Source of the DNA: Yponomeuta sedellus
Taxonomy: Eukaryota > Arthropoda > Insecta > Lepidoptera > Yponomeutidae
NCBI GenBank assembly: GCA_934045075.1
Contig: OW203751.1
Span: forward strand, 7,947,822-8,011,821
Direction: 5' to 3'
Length of the DNA: 64,000 nucleotides
Shown: one piece after another, positions 45,301 to 51,904 of the stretch
How positions within the stretch are numbered: the stretch's first letter is position 1
How the letters are laid out: each line of letters starts with the position of its first letter
Notes under the pieces: model-generated
Database searches by the model: none
Seen by the model: only the letters and a program-made list of their open reading frames with translations
What the model was told of the DNA's origin: nothing
Made by a program: the position numbers and the translations under genes

Positions 45301-46103
45301 TACAGTCTGATGCGGGTAACTACCTCAAGAACTGGGCCCAGAAGATGAAGAAGCCCCAGAAGGTGTCCTACGACACGTCTAACAACAAACCGAGGCCTGG
45401 GGAAGTCCCGAACCTTGAAGACTCTATGGTGGAACTCGTGAAGAACGATCAAGGTAAATAATAACTTCGAACCTCTTTACACTATTCTCTGTATTACGTA
45501 CAGGCAGCGACATCTGACTTAAGCAAATTGCATCACTTACAGCCCCGACTACCTACTTTGCACAATTACTTTGAGAATAGTGTAAAGAGGTTCGAAATTT
45601 CACTGATGCCGTGAGTCGCCCATTGGCTCAATTGGTAGAGCGCTGGCATGGATAGCCAGAGGTTGCGGGTTCGAATCCCGGCATGGGTGAAATTTTTAGC
45701 CTCTAAATAGGTTTTTAAATATTAAATACATTTTTGAGTAAACTGTTTATGTGTATTTACTTAAAATTCGTTTTAAGCTCAGGTCCCATCAATTTATGAG
45801 GACGAGAGTGTAAGAGGAATTGTAATGAGTCATTACTGTCAAACACACTCCGAGTATAAGATCAAGATTGTCACGCCGAATTTCAATGCTCTGATCTAAA
45901 ACATGCTATCTCTATCCCTCTTCCCAGGAGAGTACGAGATCCACCAGCCGTCTCCCTCGCACATACCCAAGAACGTTCTAGACGAGCTAAGAAGGCTGTA
46001 CGGTCAGAAAAAGGAAGAAGCCATGCATCTGACCAAGAACGAGAGAAGCAAAGAGGAAATTAAGAAGATTACGGAAGATCTGTCCAACGTCGATTTAGAC
46101 TAA
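27287..46103 (+). CDS. Gene B: secreted protein of unrecognised insect family, paralogue of gene A
   Basis: Exons 27287-27329, 40162-40242, 41462-41560, 44097-44173, 45297-45453, 45928-46103; 633 nt, 210 aa; phases 1,1,1,0,1. The signal peptide begins MEARILVFPFLLSFVG. Next are SVIIPEELPSLLSV and the block RVGFGYAFGNHADFQVQFEF. A KR site follows (TNTKRQAPG), a possible convertase cleavage. The C-terminal half (exons 5-6) is Lys/Glu-rich and probably helical (YLKNWAQKMKKPQKV; VLDELRRLYGQKKEEAM) and has no match in gene A. Intron 1 is 12.8 kb. No function is assigned; secretion is inferred from the N-terminus. Confidence 0.85.
27536..27862 (+). mobile_element. 5S-derived SINE, near full length
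   Basis: Head AGCGAAACCGAGTGGTTGG, then GGTACTGGATGGGTTACC; ends GGGATATACAAGGGTGGATA. In gene B intron 1, 200 bp after exon 1. Confidence 0.7.
28098..28352 (+). mobile_element. SINE with LINE-type 3' half
   Basis: Complete: GCTGTGTGGTGTTGGCC to GTCCAGCAGTGGACTAGTAT and (GAC)n. Confidence 0.75.
28725..28970 (-). mobile_element. LINE 3' end
   Basis: Reverse strand ends in GTACAATAAAGAATATTC with TCTTA units; also holds AATTGGCGGCCTTATTGC. Same family near 43475-43705, 48120-48180 and 57500-57660. Confidence 0.6.
29045..29310 (+). mobile_element. SINE with LINE-type 3' half
   Basis: Starts GCTGTGTGGTGTCAGTC, ends CCTGAAGAAGAAGA. Its 3' part (GCGCTATGGCGCTCATTAGG) is the LINE version rather than the GGCGCTCTTTAGG version. 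Confidence 0.7.
29641..29925 (+). mobile_element. tRNA-like MITE, interior plus right end
   Basis: AACTGCAAAGTAGGTAGTCG interior, TGGCTCAATTGGAAGAGCGC, B box, tail to GCATTAAAAATAAAAATAG. Confidence 0.7.
30530..30960 (-). repeat. Penelope-like 3' sequence split by a MITE
   Basis: TTTATTGCTATTTTACCTCG and GACGTTTCGACGACGTTAC match the inverse of 14447-14570, interrupted at GAGAAGACTG by the CTG MITE and resuming at ATGGCTGGCACGCG. Confidence 0.6.
30627..30931. mobile_element. 300-bp-class MITE, CTG target duplication, copy 2
   Basis: Same termini as 23546-23845, flanked by CTG at 30624-26 and 30932-34. The empty-site counterpart is at 14447-14470 on the other strand. Confidence 0.85.
30985..31373 (+). 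mobile_element. tRNA-like MITE flanked by direct tail repeats
   Basis: The tail block (TAGCCTCTATATAGGTTTTT to GTGCATTAAAAATAAAAA) occurs at both ends in the same orientation around interior plus tRNA-like half. It lies between the Penelope-like ORF remnant and its 3' sequence. Confidence 0.7.
31385..31690 (-). pseudogene. Penelope-like element, GIY-YIG C-terminal remnant
   Basis: Reverse strand reads VKNRQVKKSAIAEHLLESG and YSRIVREAVEIKKHTNFNRE, then TWDPVI. This is the same HPNFNRD-type block as at 17880-18260 but from a different lineage. It lacks the GIY and YIG motifs and the RT domain. Confidence 0.75.
31850..31975 (+). mobile_element. tRNA-like MITE, right TIR only
   Basis: From CTGGCACGGATAGCCAGAGG through B box to GTGCATTAAAAATAAAAATA. 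Confidence 0.65.
31976..32340. other. AT-rich unannotated stretch
   Basis: About 85% A+T by eye, no recognised feature. Confidence 0.3.
32345..32620 (-). mobile_element. tRNA-derived SINE (alpha family), diverged and rearranged
   Basis: Reverse strand: GGCAGCACTAGCTCAGTGGG head, then GAAGGAAAACATCGTGAG. A piece of 5S-SINE 3' end (CCTGTGTCCCAGCAGTGG) is embedded at 32430-32475. Confidence 0.6.
32635..33265. mobile_element. Helitron-like non-autonomous element or remnant
   Basis: TATAAAAATGAATTGCCG start and ACGAAGTTCGCCGGGACAGC followed by TAGTT resemble the TC...CTAGT-ended family at 57745-58135. The first end lies at 32640, the CTAGT-like end at 32822. Confidence 0.4.
32763..33765 (+). repeat. 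Two-copy tandem duplication, 501-bp period
   Basis: 32763-33263 and 33264-33765 are almost identical (a handful of differences). The duplicated peptide frames (RSSPGQLVDNNNLS) are incidental. Confidence 0.9.
33660..33845 (+). pseudogene. Transposon-type peptide remnant FLMQRISLAVQRGNAASVMG
   Basis: After the second 501-bp unit an open frame continues GKAFIKEVGRRLMNRGFDYR and then AFLMQRISLAVQRGNAASVM to a stop at TGA. It looks like a conserved C-terminus of a repetitive-element protein; I cannot name the class. The first 501-bp unit is cut just inside this motif. Confidence 0.4.
33850..34350. other. AT-rich stretch without recognised genes
   Basis: Only a short GC-richer island (34215-34300, GCTACGTTGCCTCGCTGAGG) that may be a retroelement tail. 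Confidence 0.3.
34351..34622 (+). mobile_element. 5S-derived SINE, 5'-truncated
   Basis: Begins CAACAGGCGCGGTCAGGTG and ends GGGGACATACAAAAGGATG, with a T-rich insertion at 34527-34541. Confidence 0.7.
34990..35108 (-). mobile_element. 5S-derived SINE, 3' fragment
   Basis: TATCAACCCTTGTATGTCTA to GGTGGAGGATTGTAAAACAG. Confidence 0.6.
35105..35590 (-). mobile_element. tRNA-like MITE in tandem (1.5 units)
   Basis: Inverse order: tail, tRNA-like half, interior, tail, tRNA-like half. The second half (35440-35530) repeats the first. Shows that the family can stack head to tail. Confidence 0.75.
35640..36128. other. AT-rich low-complexity stretch
   Basis: TATATTATTATTTAAGTATA-type sequence with no unit repeat strong enough to define. 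Confidence 0.4.
36129..36258 (+). mobile_element. LINE 3' end with (ATCT)n tail
   Basis: GTTGTCTGGAAGAGATCGCT...GATAAAGTGTTCTCTATCTATCT; parallels 5288-5400. Confidence 0.65.
36259..36604 (+). repeat. Dispersed element starting TTTTGCCCGCCACTCCGTCC
   Basis: Two CTCCCTTAGGGGTT motifs and an end at TTTATATAGATT. The opening GCCCGC..CTCCGTCCGCGTGG is typical of abundant insect non-autonomous elements. Class uncertain. Confidence 0.45.
36640..36795 (+). mobile_element. RTE-type LINE 3' end
   Basis: GGATCGTGGCAAGTGGCAGT, CTCTGCCTACCCCTCTGGGA and a GTATGTATG tail. Confidence 0.6.
36883..37182. repeat. Two-copy tandem duplication, 150-bp period
   Basis: ATTTCGAGGTTAGAATCTTG at 36891 and again at 37041; each unit ends CACGTTACGAGACAAACAG. 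The first part resembles the terminal repeat of the 39114-39370 MITE. Confidence 0.8.
37330..37565 (+). mobile_element. tRNA-derived SINE (alpha-like variant)
   Basis: Head GGGCGGTGGTAGCGGAGCGG, B box GGGTTCAAACCCC, then CATGTACCAATGACTTTG and GTGAAGGAAAACAACGTAAG. A different head on a related body. Confidence 0.7.
37580..37653. mobile_element. tRNA-like MITE, minimal remnant
   Basis: TTCTTTTTAATGCACTAACC joined straight to TTTTTAGCCTCTAAATAGG, left end fused to right end. Confidence 0.6.
37655..38043 (+). mobile_element. tRNA-derived SINE (alpha family), reference copy
   Basis: Head GCGGTGGTAGCTCAGTGGGT (A box) and AGGTTCGATCCC (B box), then TTAATTTCAAAGTTACGTAC, GGAGTGGTCCCTTCACCC and a 3' end TTAAGTAGATGCAAAAAGG. 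About 390 bp. Confidence 0.85.
38093..38357 (-). mobile_element. SINE with LINE-type 3' half, inverted
   Basis: (GAA)n tail, TCCACTGCTGGACATAGCCC, ending GGCCGACACCACACAGCA. Confidence 0.75.
38423..38790 (-). mobile_element. 5S-derived SINE, subfamily 2
   Basis: 3' end ACGTCCC-like segment with TTCCTTGAGGAAGGTATAGG; head reads reverse up to about 38785. Confidence 0.7.
38890..39095. mobile_element. tRNA-like MITE, near-perfect palindrome
   Basis: Left and right arms meet at CTATCCGTACTGGTACGGATAG; both carry the B box and AGGCTAAAAATTTCACCC or its inverse. Arms exceed 75 bp. Confidence 0.8.
39114..39370. mobile_element. 257-bp MITE with ~56-bp TIR and TA duplication
   Basis: CAGTCTATTTATTCTTACTT at the left; AAGTAAGAATAAATAGACTG at the right; flanked by TA. 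Fits Tc1/mariner-type MITEs. Pieces occur at 28620-28670, 29330-29400 and 36790-37100. Confidence 0.8.
39508..39870 (+). mobile_element. 5S-derived SINE, full length
   Basis: GAAGCGCTCGGAGTCTAGTT to GGGGACATACAAGGGATG. Last repeat before gene B exon 2. Confidence 0.75.
40162..40242 (+). CDS. Gene B exon 2
   Basis: Acceptor TTGGTTTTCAG; donor GTATAA. 81 nt, phase 1-1. Encodes GSSVIIPEELPSLLSVAYSN, ending IPPIKK. Confidence 0.85.
40370..40747. mobile_element. Two inverted Helitron-like copies forming a palindrome
   Basis: 40370-40555 runs from AATATGAAAATGAATCGCTG to GTTCGCTGGGTCAGCTAGTG; 40565-40747 is an inverted relative. Both in gene B intron 2. Confidence 0.6.
40790..40975. mobile_element. 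tRNA-like MITE palindrome
   Basis: Arms meet at CTCTGGCTCTGGCACGGATA; left arm has the inverse B box, right arm the forward B box. Confidence 0.8.
41150..41340 (+). repeat. Dispersed retroelement-like tail
   Basis: GACCGACGGACGGACGGAAC followed by CAACAAAGTGATTATAGAAA and AGTACGGAATCCCAAAAAA, a common form of insect LINE-derived repeat. Confidence 0.45.
41462..41560 (+). CDS. Gene B exon 3 (conserved core)
   Basis: Acceptor TTTTCATTTTCAG; donor GTGAGT. 99 nt, phase 1-1. Encodes TDSRVGFGYAFGNHADFQVQ then FEFGPQTNTNPI. Its last ~40 bp are the ancestor of the minisatellite at 42040-43140. Confidence 0.9.
   Translation, partial: AQTLALASDMRSETMPTFRCNSSLARRLTLTL
41868..42005 (+). mobile_element. 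tRNA-like MITE, partial
   Basis: TGTAAAGAGGTTCGAAATTT, TAGCTCAGTTGGAAGAGCGC, B box, short tail. Confidence 0.65.
42265..42555 (+). pseudogene. R1-clade ORF2 C-terminus
   Basis: Reads EDTAQHTRAVCPAWAEPRAE, then DLSLPAIVSAMVGSEEAWEA and an Arg-rich end. DTAxHTLxxCPAW with the downstream SEEAW..V..FCE block is the normal C-terminus of R1/TRAS/SART-type ORF2 proteins, including the end of the zinc-knuckle region (AQHT...C). RT and endonuclease are absent, so it is dead on arrival. Confidence 0.75.
42265..42891 (+). mobile_element. 5'-truncated R1-clade LINE with 16-bp target duplication
   Basis: 627 bp, about 65% GC, with a 3' UTR and a 16-A tail, flanked by GTTTGAGTTTGGCCTC at 42249-42264 and 42892-42907. 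The encoded C-terminus fits R1-clade ORF2. The exact flanks and uninterrupted frame suggest a young insertion. Confidence 0.85.
43475..43705. mobile_element. LINE 3' ends, opposed
   Basis: Inverse end (AAGATAAGAATATTCTTTAG, 43478) with TTGGCGGCCTTATTGC, and a forward end GGTGTACAATAAAGAATATT (43670). Confidence 0.6.
43795..44052. mobile_element. 5S-derived SINE, inverted partial pair
   Basis: 43795-43855 reads forward (GAACCGAGAGATTGG); 43880-44052 reads reverse (GCCGGCACCAACGGCTTAAC to CCACGAGCGCTTC). 45 bp upstream of exon 4. Confidence 0.65.
44097..44173 (+). CDS. Gene B exon 4
   Basis: Acceptor TCTATCTTCCAG; donor GTAATT. 77 nt, phase 1 in, phase 0 out. Encodes QPYPTNTKRQAPGPAPLKIN KNREK. 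The KR pair is a possible processing site. Confidence 0.8.
44200..44560 (+). mobile_element. 5S-derived SINE, subfamily 2, full length
   Basis: GCGCGTTCAGAACATGGATG head region to GTGCCACTCCGTAAGGACAT and TTGATGATGATT tail. Confidence 0.75.
44635..44778 (-). mobile_element. 5S-derived SINE, 3' half
   Basis: CCCTTGTATGTCCTCACTAC to GCCTTACTGTGAGAAGTTAT. A further scrap lies at 44940-45005. Confidence 0.6.
44820..44885 (-). repeat. Penelope-like terminal motif
   Basis: GACGTTTCGGCAGCGTTACA followed by TGCCGTGGTCACGGG, the same hairpin type as 17230 and 30590. Confidence 0.45.
45170..45275 (+). mobile_element. RTE-type LINE 3' end
   Basis: GATCTGTCAGGATCGTGGCA to CATGCGCGAGATTATG, just upstream of exon 5. 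Confidence 0.6.
45297..45453 (+). CDS. Gene B exon 5
   Basis: Acceptor ATTCTTCTTTCAG; donor GTAAAT. 157 nt, phase 0 in, 1 out. Encodes FLQSDAGNYLKNWAQKMKKP and ends VELVKNDQ. Lys-rich. Confidence 0.85.
45460..45725. mobile_element. tRNA-like MITE, foldback of interior plus right half
   Basis: Inverse interior (CTTCGAACCTCTTTACACTA) followed by its forward version (TAGTGTAAAGAGGTTCGAAA), tRNA-like half and tail. Confidence 0.7.
45928..46103 (+). CDS. Gene B terminal exon
   Basis: Acceptor CCCTCTTCCCAG. 176 nt to TAA. Encodes EYEIHQPSPSHIPKNVLDEL, then LTKNERSKEEIKKITEDLSN VDLD. Charged and helical. Confidence 0.85.
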
Positions 46104-46169
46104 GCTGAGGCAAGGTTCATAAGATTACAACCATCACATCACACCATCATCACTCACATTCACATTCAC

Positions 46170-46735
46170 ACTAATATTATAAAGGCGAAAGTTTGTGAGT
46201 GTGTATGTTTGTTACCCCTTCACGTCTAAACGGCTGGAGCGATTTTAATGCAATTTGGTAAGGAGTTAGCTGACACCCTGGATTAACAGACAGGCTACGT
46301 TTTACCGCGTGGAAATATCTTATTCCCACGGGAAAATCGATAAGCCGCAAGTAATCACTGCGGGGCGCAGCCAGTAATATTATAAAGTCGAAAGTTTGTG
46401 AGTATGTGTGTTTTAGAACCTATTTAGAGGCAAAAAATTCCACCCATGCCGGGATTCGAACCCGCGACCTCTGGCTATCCGTGCCAGCCTTTAGTTTTTA
46501 GCCTCTAAATAGGTTTATAAAATTGTCCTTACCACGGGTTAGTGCATTAAAAATAATTAATCGTGTGTATGTTTGTTATTCCTACACGTCTAAACGGCTG
46601 GAGCGTTTTTAATAAAATAGTTAGCTGACACCCTGGATACATAAAGTACACACAGGCTACGTTTTACCGCGGGAAAATATCTTATTCCCCTGACAAAATC
46701 GATAAACCGCGGGTAACAACGTTTTGCGGAGAGAG
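46170..46735 (+). repeat. Two tandem copies of a dispersed element
   Basis: Both copies begin at TAATATTATAAAG plus CGAAAGTTTGTGAGT and contain TCTAAACGGCTGGAGCG and ATCTTATTCCC..GAAAATCGATAA. The second (46375-46735) is interrupted by a tRNA-like MITE palindrome. Likely a Helitron- or MITE-type non-autonomous family. Confidence 0.6.
46412..46553. mobile_element. tRNA-like MITE, short palindromic form
   Basis: AACCTATTTAGAGGCAAAAA with inverse B box, then a junction at GTGCCAGCCTTTAG, then the forward tail. Confidence 0.75.
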
Positions 46736-46849
46736 AGAACTTTTAAAATTATAAAAAAATCATCGCTCTAAAATCTTTTCGACTTAATTCAACTTTCGTT
46801 GCGTACCTACGTAGAACTTTGATGTGTGATAAAAAACAATTGACGAATG

Positions 46850-46914
46850 ATTTCCCGCCAATTGTTTTTTTTTATTACTTCTTAGTAATAAAAAAAAAAC
46901 AATTGGCGGGAAAT
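46850..46914. repeat. Hairpin 1, ~30-bp near-perfect arms
   Basis: ATTTCCCGCCAATTG, T-run, ATTACT against AGTAAT, A-run, CAATTGGCGGGAAAT; loop TCTT. Confidence 0.9.
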
Positions 46915-46931
46915 ATTATATATATTATATA

Positions 46932-46995
46932 AATATTATATTTTTTGAAACGTTGCAACCTTCTTAGGTTGCAACGTTTCAAAAAATATAATATT
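46932..46995. repeat. Hairpin 2, 29-bp perfect arms
   Basis: AATATTATATTTTTTGAAAC then GTTGCAACC, loop TTCTTA, then the exact inverse. Confidence 0.95.
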
Positions 46996-47028
46996 CGAAA
47001 TTCAAATAGTTCCGATTAGGAAGAAAGA

Positions 47029-47077
47029 AGTGCAAAACTTTTAGTGTGCACATGGGGCACACTAAAAGTTTTGCACT
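47029..47077. repeat. Hairpin 3, 21-bp perfect arms
   Basis: AGTGCAAAACTTTTAGTGTG plus C, loop of 7, then the exact inverse. Confidence 0.95.
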
Positions 47078-47164
47078 CGTGTCGTCTTTTCCCGGTCTCC
47101 ATTTTACCATTAGCTGTAAATTTGGCATATCCATCACTTAATAATTATAAAAAGTCACTGTGTA

Positions 47165-47705
47165 AGTACATGAGTGAAAGAGTGAATGAATGAGTGAATG
47201 AGAATGAGTGGGTGTATGAGTGAGTGAGTGTTTGAGTGAGTGTATGAGTGAGTGAATGAGTGAGTGAGTGTTTGAGTAAGTTAGTGAGTGAGTGAATGAG
47301 CCAGTGAGTGAGCCAGTGAGTGAACGAATGAGTGAGTGAATGAGTGAGCGAATGTGTGAGTGCGTCAGTGAGTGGGTGAGTGAGTGAGTGAATGAGTAAG
47401 TAAATGAGTGAATAAGTGAGTGAATCAGTCAGTGAGTGAGTGAGTGAATTAATGAGTGAATTAATGAGTGAATGAATGAGTGAGTGAGTCAGTGAGTGAG
47501 TGAGTGAATTAATGAGTGAATTAATGAGTGAATGAATGAGTGAGTGAGTCAGTGAGTGAGTAATTGAGTGAATAAGTAAGTGAGTAAATGAGTGAGTGAA
47601 TGTGTGAGTGAGTCAGTGATTGAGTGAGTGAATATGTGAGTGAGTCAGTGAGTGGGTGAGTGAGTGGGAGAGTGAGTGAATGACTGTGTGAATGAGTCAA
47701 AGAGT
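47165..47705. repeat. Degenerate (TGAG)n tract
   Basis: About 540 bp of GAGTGAGTGAATGAGTGAG variants, with a ~60-bp sub-block repeated (47440-47560). Confidence 0.95.
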
Positions 47706-48012
47706 GAGTGCGGTCAACTCTCCATCAAGAATGAGAGTGGCCCTAAAAGACGACATCAAATTTAAAAAAATGTTTTTCCCGCTATTGCCGAATTGACGTC
47801 TAAATGTTTTATGTACGAGTACAATTTTCGCTTCTTTGTATCAATTTCTATTAAGATTAAGGCTAAACTTTCCATAGTAAGGCGTATACAGGGTGTTACA
47901 AATTGGGGTTCTTTAAAATACCCTGTATAACTGCTCTGTAACTGTTTTTTGTTAATTCTTTTTTATATAATGGGCGGGCTCATGTATTCTATTTTTCGTA
48001 GCTTTTGTAATT

Positions 48013-48021
48013 TTTTGTGAA
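48013..48021 (+). terminator. Possible gene B polyadenylation signal
   Basis: GAAATAAAG followed by a T/G-rich stretch (TTTGTTTTATTTTCG), 1.9 kb after the stop. If used, the three hairpins and the TGAG tract would be 3' UTR. Weak: other AATAAA signals occur, including ones belonging to repeats. Confidence 0.2.
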
Positions 48022-48119
48022 ATAAAGTATGTATTGAAAGAATATTTGTTTTATTTTCGTACAAAATTGTTTCTGCATTACCTCCGACCACTCTTTTCAA
48101 CGCCAGTACGCCTTTTGTA

Positions 48120-48368
48120 AAATAAGATAAAATAAAAATATTCTATATTGTACACTGGAAAAACAACACATACAAAATAATTATAATGTAGATAGATAGA
48201 TAGATAGAGAACACTTCATTGTACATAAAAATGGAAATTACACAGTATGTAAGGCCATTAATTATGTATATAATTAATAGCCTTAGCCGCCAATTGTACT
48301 CTTAGGTTAAGAAGTATCGGTGGAATTTCCATTTTTATGTACAATAAAGTGGTCTCTATCTATCTATA
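48120..48368. mobile_element. LINE 3' ends in inverted arrangement
   Basis: GATAGATAGATAGAGAACAC (inverse) and ACAATAAAGTGGTCTCTATC (forward) enclose TAATTATGTATATAATTA. Confidence 0.65.
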
Positions 48369-48776
48369 TATGGCCTTTTTTGCATCTACTTCATGAGATG
48401 ATTTATACAAATTATACAGCGTCCAGTGGTATCTTCACTCACACTAGATGGGTGAAGTGACCTCTCCGACTCTGTAGTGCCTGTGACATAGTTTTATACA
48501 TGGTGTACATGGCTTGCCCAGCACCTATACCATCCTGAGATTAGTCGGCCTAGCCCACAGGAAAGACTAGTCAATACGTGCGAAGCCAACCAAGCCGCGG
48601 GTTTTCTCACGAGGTTTTCCTTCACGGTTGCGTGTGGTATTGTGACTACAAATTCGCAAATGTACGCAACTTTGAAATTAAACAAAGTCATTGGTACATG
48701 CCCGCACTTGGGATCGAACCTGGGGCTCTCGCTTGAGAGTCCATCGTTCTATCCACTGAGCTACCACCGCTTCATG
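48368..48776 (-). mobile_element. tRNA-derived SINE (alpha family), full length
   Basis: Reverse of the 37655-38043 copy; head GCGGTGGTAGCTCAGTGGAT at 48776. Confidence 0.8.
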
Positions 48777-49500
48777 ATTATTAGTTTTTAAGTATTTGTG
48801 TTTAGGTGGATCCTATACCCAACAGTGGTATAAAAAATAGGCATTGTGGCAATTGCTAATTTACATAAACGTTTTATATTTTCTTCTTTGAAGAGCACCT
48901 ACAGGGGCGTCTATCAGCACAACAAGATCGTAGGTATGTCAAAGCACTTATGAGGTATTTATTAAGCGATTGAGAAGACGTCTCGAGTCATAAGGTGAAG
49001 CGGAGTTTTAATATAATATTATTATTCATTTATTTCAGGCCAGGTCCATATAGTGTTAGTAACAATTTGACTATGTTAGGAAACTATTTACATTATTAAA
49101 TTTACTGCAGTGTACAGCCTAGTCCCAGCCAGCCCCCCTGCTTGTCGGCATAAGGTGCATTGACACCTGGTGGCGCTGTATGGGGCTGTCCATCCGATCA
49201 GCCAACACCTTTAGGAGACTGCTGGTACTTGGTACTGACCCTTACCCTGCACATCAGGGATACTATGCTTTTGCGGATTAATGCATGGAAATCAACCGTT
49301 CATACATTTGTTATTTATATAAAGAATCAAATCAATAAACTATTTTGTACAGTCTGTTTATTTTTACGGCCTTACTAATAAAGGTTTTGAGCTGTGTAAT
49401 GACAAACTGGTTGTTTGTACGCTAAATGCGATTAAACCAGTTTAAATTGATATACGTCAAATAGTTATTCAGTGTGTGTAACTTATTTATTAGTAAGGCC
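48777..49500. other. Mostly unannotated, possible retroelement tail
   Basis: TATAGTGTTAGTAACAATTTG and the CCTGCTTGTCGGCATAAGG region suggest a LINE 3' UTR, not identified. Confidence 0.3.
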
Positions 49501-50241
49501 GTTAGAATATACCGTCGGCTCAGAGTGTTTGGTGCGAGTTAGACAGATCCAATCAAATAACTTTACTACCGCGTTAATCGAGCATTGAGTAGTGAGTATG
49601 AGTAAGTTAACCGTTCGAACTGGCAAAACGCTGTCACAGTACAACTCGCACTCGCGTTTATTCGTGTTTTGGCTGGTAAACGTGTTCACTTCTCAACGTA
49701 AACCATTACAACTCGCACTCAGCAATTTTAATTTCCATACTTGTCGCTAGGTGGCGCTTCCTCGATGCCATAGAAATATGAGTTTACGTTAGCGCGATCT
49801 AGTAGTTAAAAATCTCGCACTAAGCACTCTGGAGAAGGCTTCGGTTTTTGCCAAAACCACACGAGTGTATTACTACTTCCTGCTCCGATTTCGAAAATAA
49901 GTGTCATGTTAGTTCCGATTTCTAAATTAAGAGTCATACTGGTTCCGATATTTCTATTACACGAATATATCTGATTCTATCCCATAGTAACCGTAGTATA
50001 TTCTAAGAGCTAACAGACTGTAGCTTTTAAAATATACCTCGGGCCTAAAGTAGGCTTCGGTTTTCGCCGAAAGCACACGAGTGTAATACTACTTCCTGCT
50101 CTGTGTAAGTGTCAAATTAAGTGTCATATTAGTTCCGATTTTGAAATTAAGTGGCATGTTAATTACGATATTTCTATTACAAGAACATATCCGATTCTAT
50201 CCGATAGTAGCCGATATATGTTCTAAAAGCTTACAGACTGT
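49500..50241. mobile_element. Two tandem relatives of the 16851-17037 MITE
   Basis: Unit 1 ends TAAGAGCTAACAGACTGT near 50022; unit 2 starts TTTTAAAATATACCTCGG and ends TAAAAGCTTACAGACTGT at 50241. Both contain GGCTTCGGTTTT..GCC and CACACGAGTGTA. Unit 1 hosts the CTG MITE. Confidence 0.7.
49524..49828. mobile_element. 300-bp-class MITE, copy 3
   Basis: AGTGTTTGGTGCGAGTTAGA to CTCGCACTAAGCACT. Flanks CAG/CTG no longer match, so this insertion is older or its flanks mutated. Confidence 0.8.
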
Positions 50242-50333
50242 ATGTTTGTTAATTTATGTAGGGTTATTCTGAAGACGACATATTTTTACCAGTATTAAAT
50301 TATTGACCATTATTGGTCAATAATTTATTATTG

Positions 50334-50567
50334 ATAGCACCAACCCAATTCTTCCCGCGGGTGTCGTAAAAGGCGACTAAGGGACACAAACCGGGGGGTG
50401 GGCAGCAGCGCCCCCTGCAGTACAATTCCACCGAACTGCGATCCCCAACCCGCATGCCCAGCGTGGGGATTATGGGCAATACCCCCTATGATAGCACAAC
50501 GTGGCGCTCTTTAGGGGAGGGCTATGTCCAGCAGTGGACTAGTATAGCCTGACGAAGAAGAAGACCA
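50334..50567 (+). mobile_element. SINE with LINE-type 3' half, 5'-truncated
   Basis: ATAGCACCAACCCAATTCTT to GACTAGTATAGCCTGACGAA and (GAA)n. Confidence 0.75.
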
Positions 50568-50569
50568 TT

Positions 50570-51130
50570 ATTGATAAATAACTAGTCAAGTTTGTCAGTT
50601 TCACAATTAATTGATTTTGTAGAGACGAAACCAAAAAATTGACAACATTACATATTTTACAACGCGAAAAACTAAAAATACCGATAAAATTGATAGTTTC
50701 TTAATTTTGCTATCCTGATTACGAACAAAATATTTAGAAAATTTATTATTACTTAATTTTAGAGAAAATAAATAAAAACCAAAAATTGTGTGACGACGTC
50801 ACACATACGGTGGAATGAGCAGGTACCGTTGCCTAATATTAAAAATGATATGACAGATGTCATTTTCAATTTCATTCAAAATGTCATGTAGGAGAAATTA
50901 CTTTTCCTTTCCTTAATTCCAATGGTTTTTGTAAAAGGCGACAAGGGTGTTAGTATTATTAAGCCGTATGTGTGACGTCATTTGGCAGTTATATCCTTTT
51001 AGAATAAGACGAAATTCAAACACAAAATTATGAATGTAAATCCTCGAATTTCCGAAAAAAATTATATGGGTCGTTTTATCCGTGAGATTTATTAATACCA
51101 TAAATCTTTGTCCTCCAAATAATCCTTAAT
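50570..51130. other. AT-rich unannotated stretch
   Basis: Contains two TGTGTGACGTCA-type motifs (50790, 50970) but no gene or recognised repeat. Confidence 0.3.
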
Positions 51131-51139
51131 GTTATAACG

Positions 51140-51345
51140 TTAAGCAGTTAGTGCCGGTTGCCTTCGATAGATGGCAGTCGTTGAGCCAAGTCAGAGGCCT
51201 TAGGGCGGCTGTCTTACTGTCAGAAGTTGTAAACTTAAGTAAGACCAGCCACCGGTCTTGCAAGCCTCCACCAATTGGGACTTGGCCCCCTATACCTTCC
51301 TCAGGGAAGAGACCCGTGCCCCTCGGTGGGGATATAATAAGTTGA
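51140..51345 (+). mobile_element. 5S-derived SINE, subfamily 2, partial
   Basis: AAGCAGTTAGTGCCGGTTGC to CCTCGGTGGGGATATAATAA and TTGATGATGAG. Confidence 0.6.
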
Positions 51346-51504
51346 TGATGAGAAAAGGCTTTTTTGCGCAGAGTATGCTTAATACTTTTTTAAACCGCGT
51401 CGGTGGTGAGTCTAATATATCTTGAGGATTTTATTGTAGAACCATATAATTCATTAGGTAAAACGTAAACGATTGACCCCGTTTAGGCCCACTGCGTTGA
51501 CCAC

Positions 51505-51775
51505 AATTAATTAAACTGCAAAGTACGTACTCGGGGCTGCAAGTGATGCAAATTACTACAGACAGATGTCGCTGCCTGTACGTAATACAGAGAATATTGT
51601 AAAGAGGTTCGAAATTTCACTGATGCCGGTGAGTCGCCCATTAGCTCAGTTGGAAAGAGCGCTGGCACGGATAACCAGAGGTCGCCGGTTCGAATCCCGT
51701 AATGGGTGGAAGTTTTAGCCTCTAATTAGGTTTTTTAAAATTGTCCTTAGCACAGGTTAGTGCGTTAAAAATAAT
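51505..51775 (+). mobile_element. tRNA-like MITE, interior plus right half
   Basis: AAACTGCAAAGTACGTACTC, TAGCTCAGTTGGAAAGAGCG, degraded B box CCGGTTCGAATCCC, tail. Confidence 0.7.
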
Positions 51776-51904
51776 ATAATCACAATTAATTGATTTAACC
51801 GGTTAACTCGAGTGAAATCAGCTAACCTGGCATGACGCAAGTGGGCCTTAATCTATAACTATGTATAAGTATCGTGATCATTAATAAATACCATTAGCTA
51901 TATA

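Noticed and set aside
47165..47705. Telomere-like repeat
   Set aside because: Units are TGAG variants, not the insect TTAGG.
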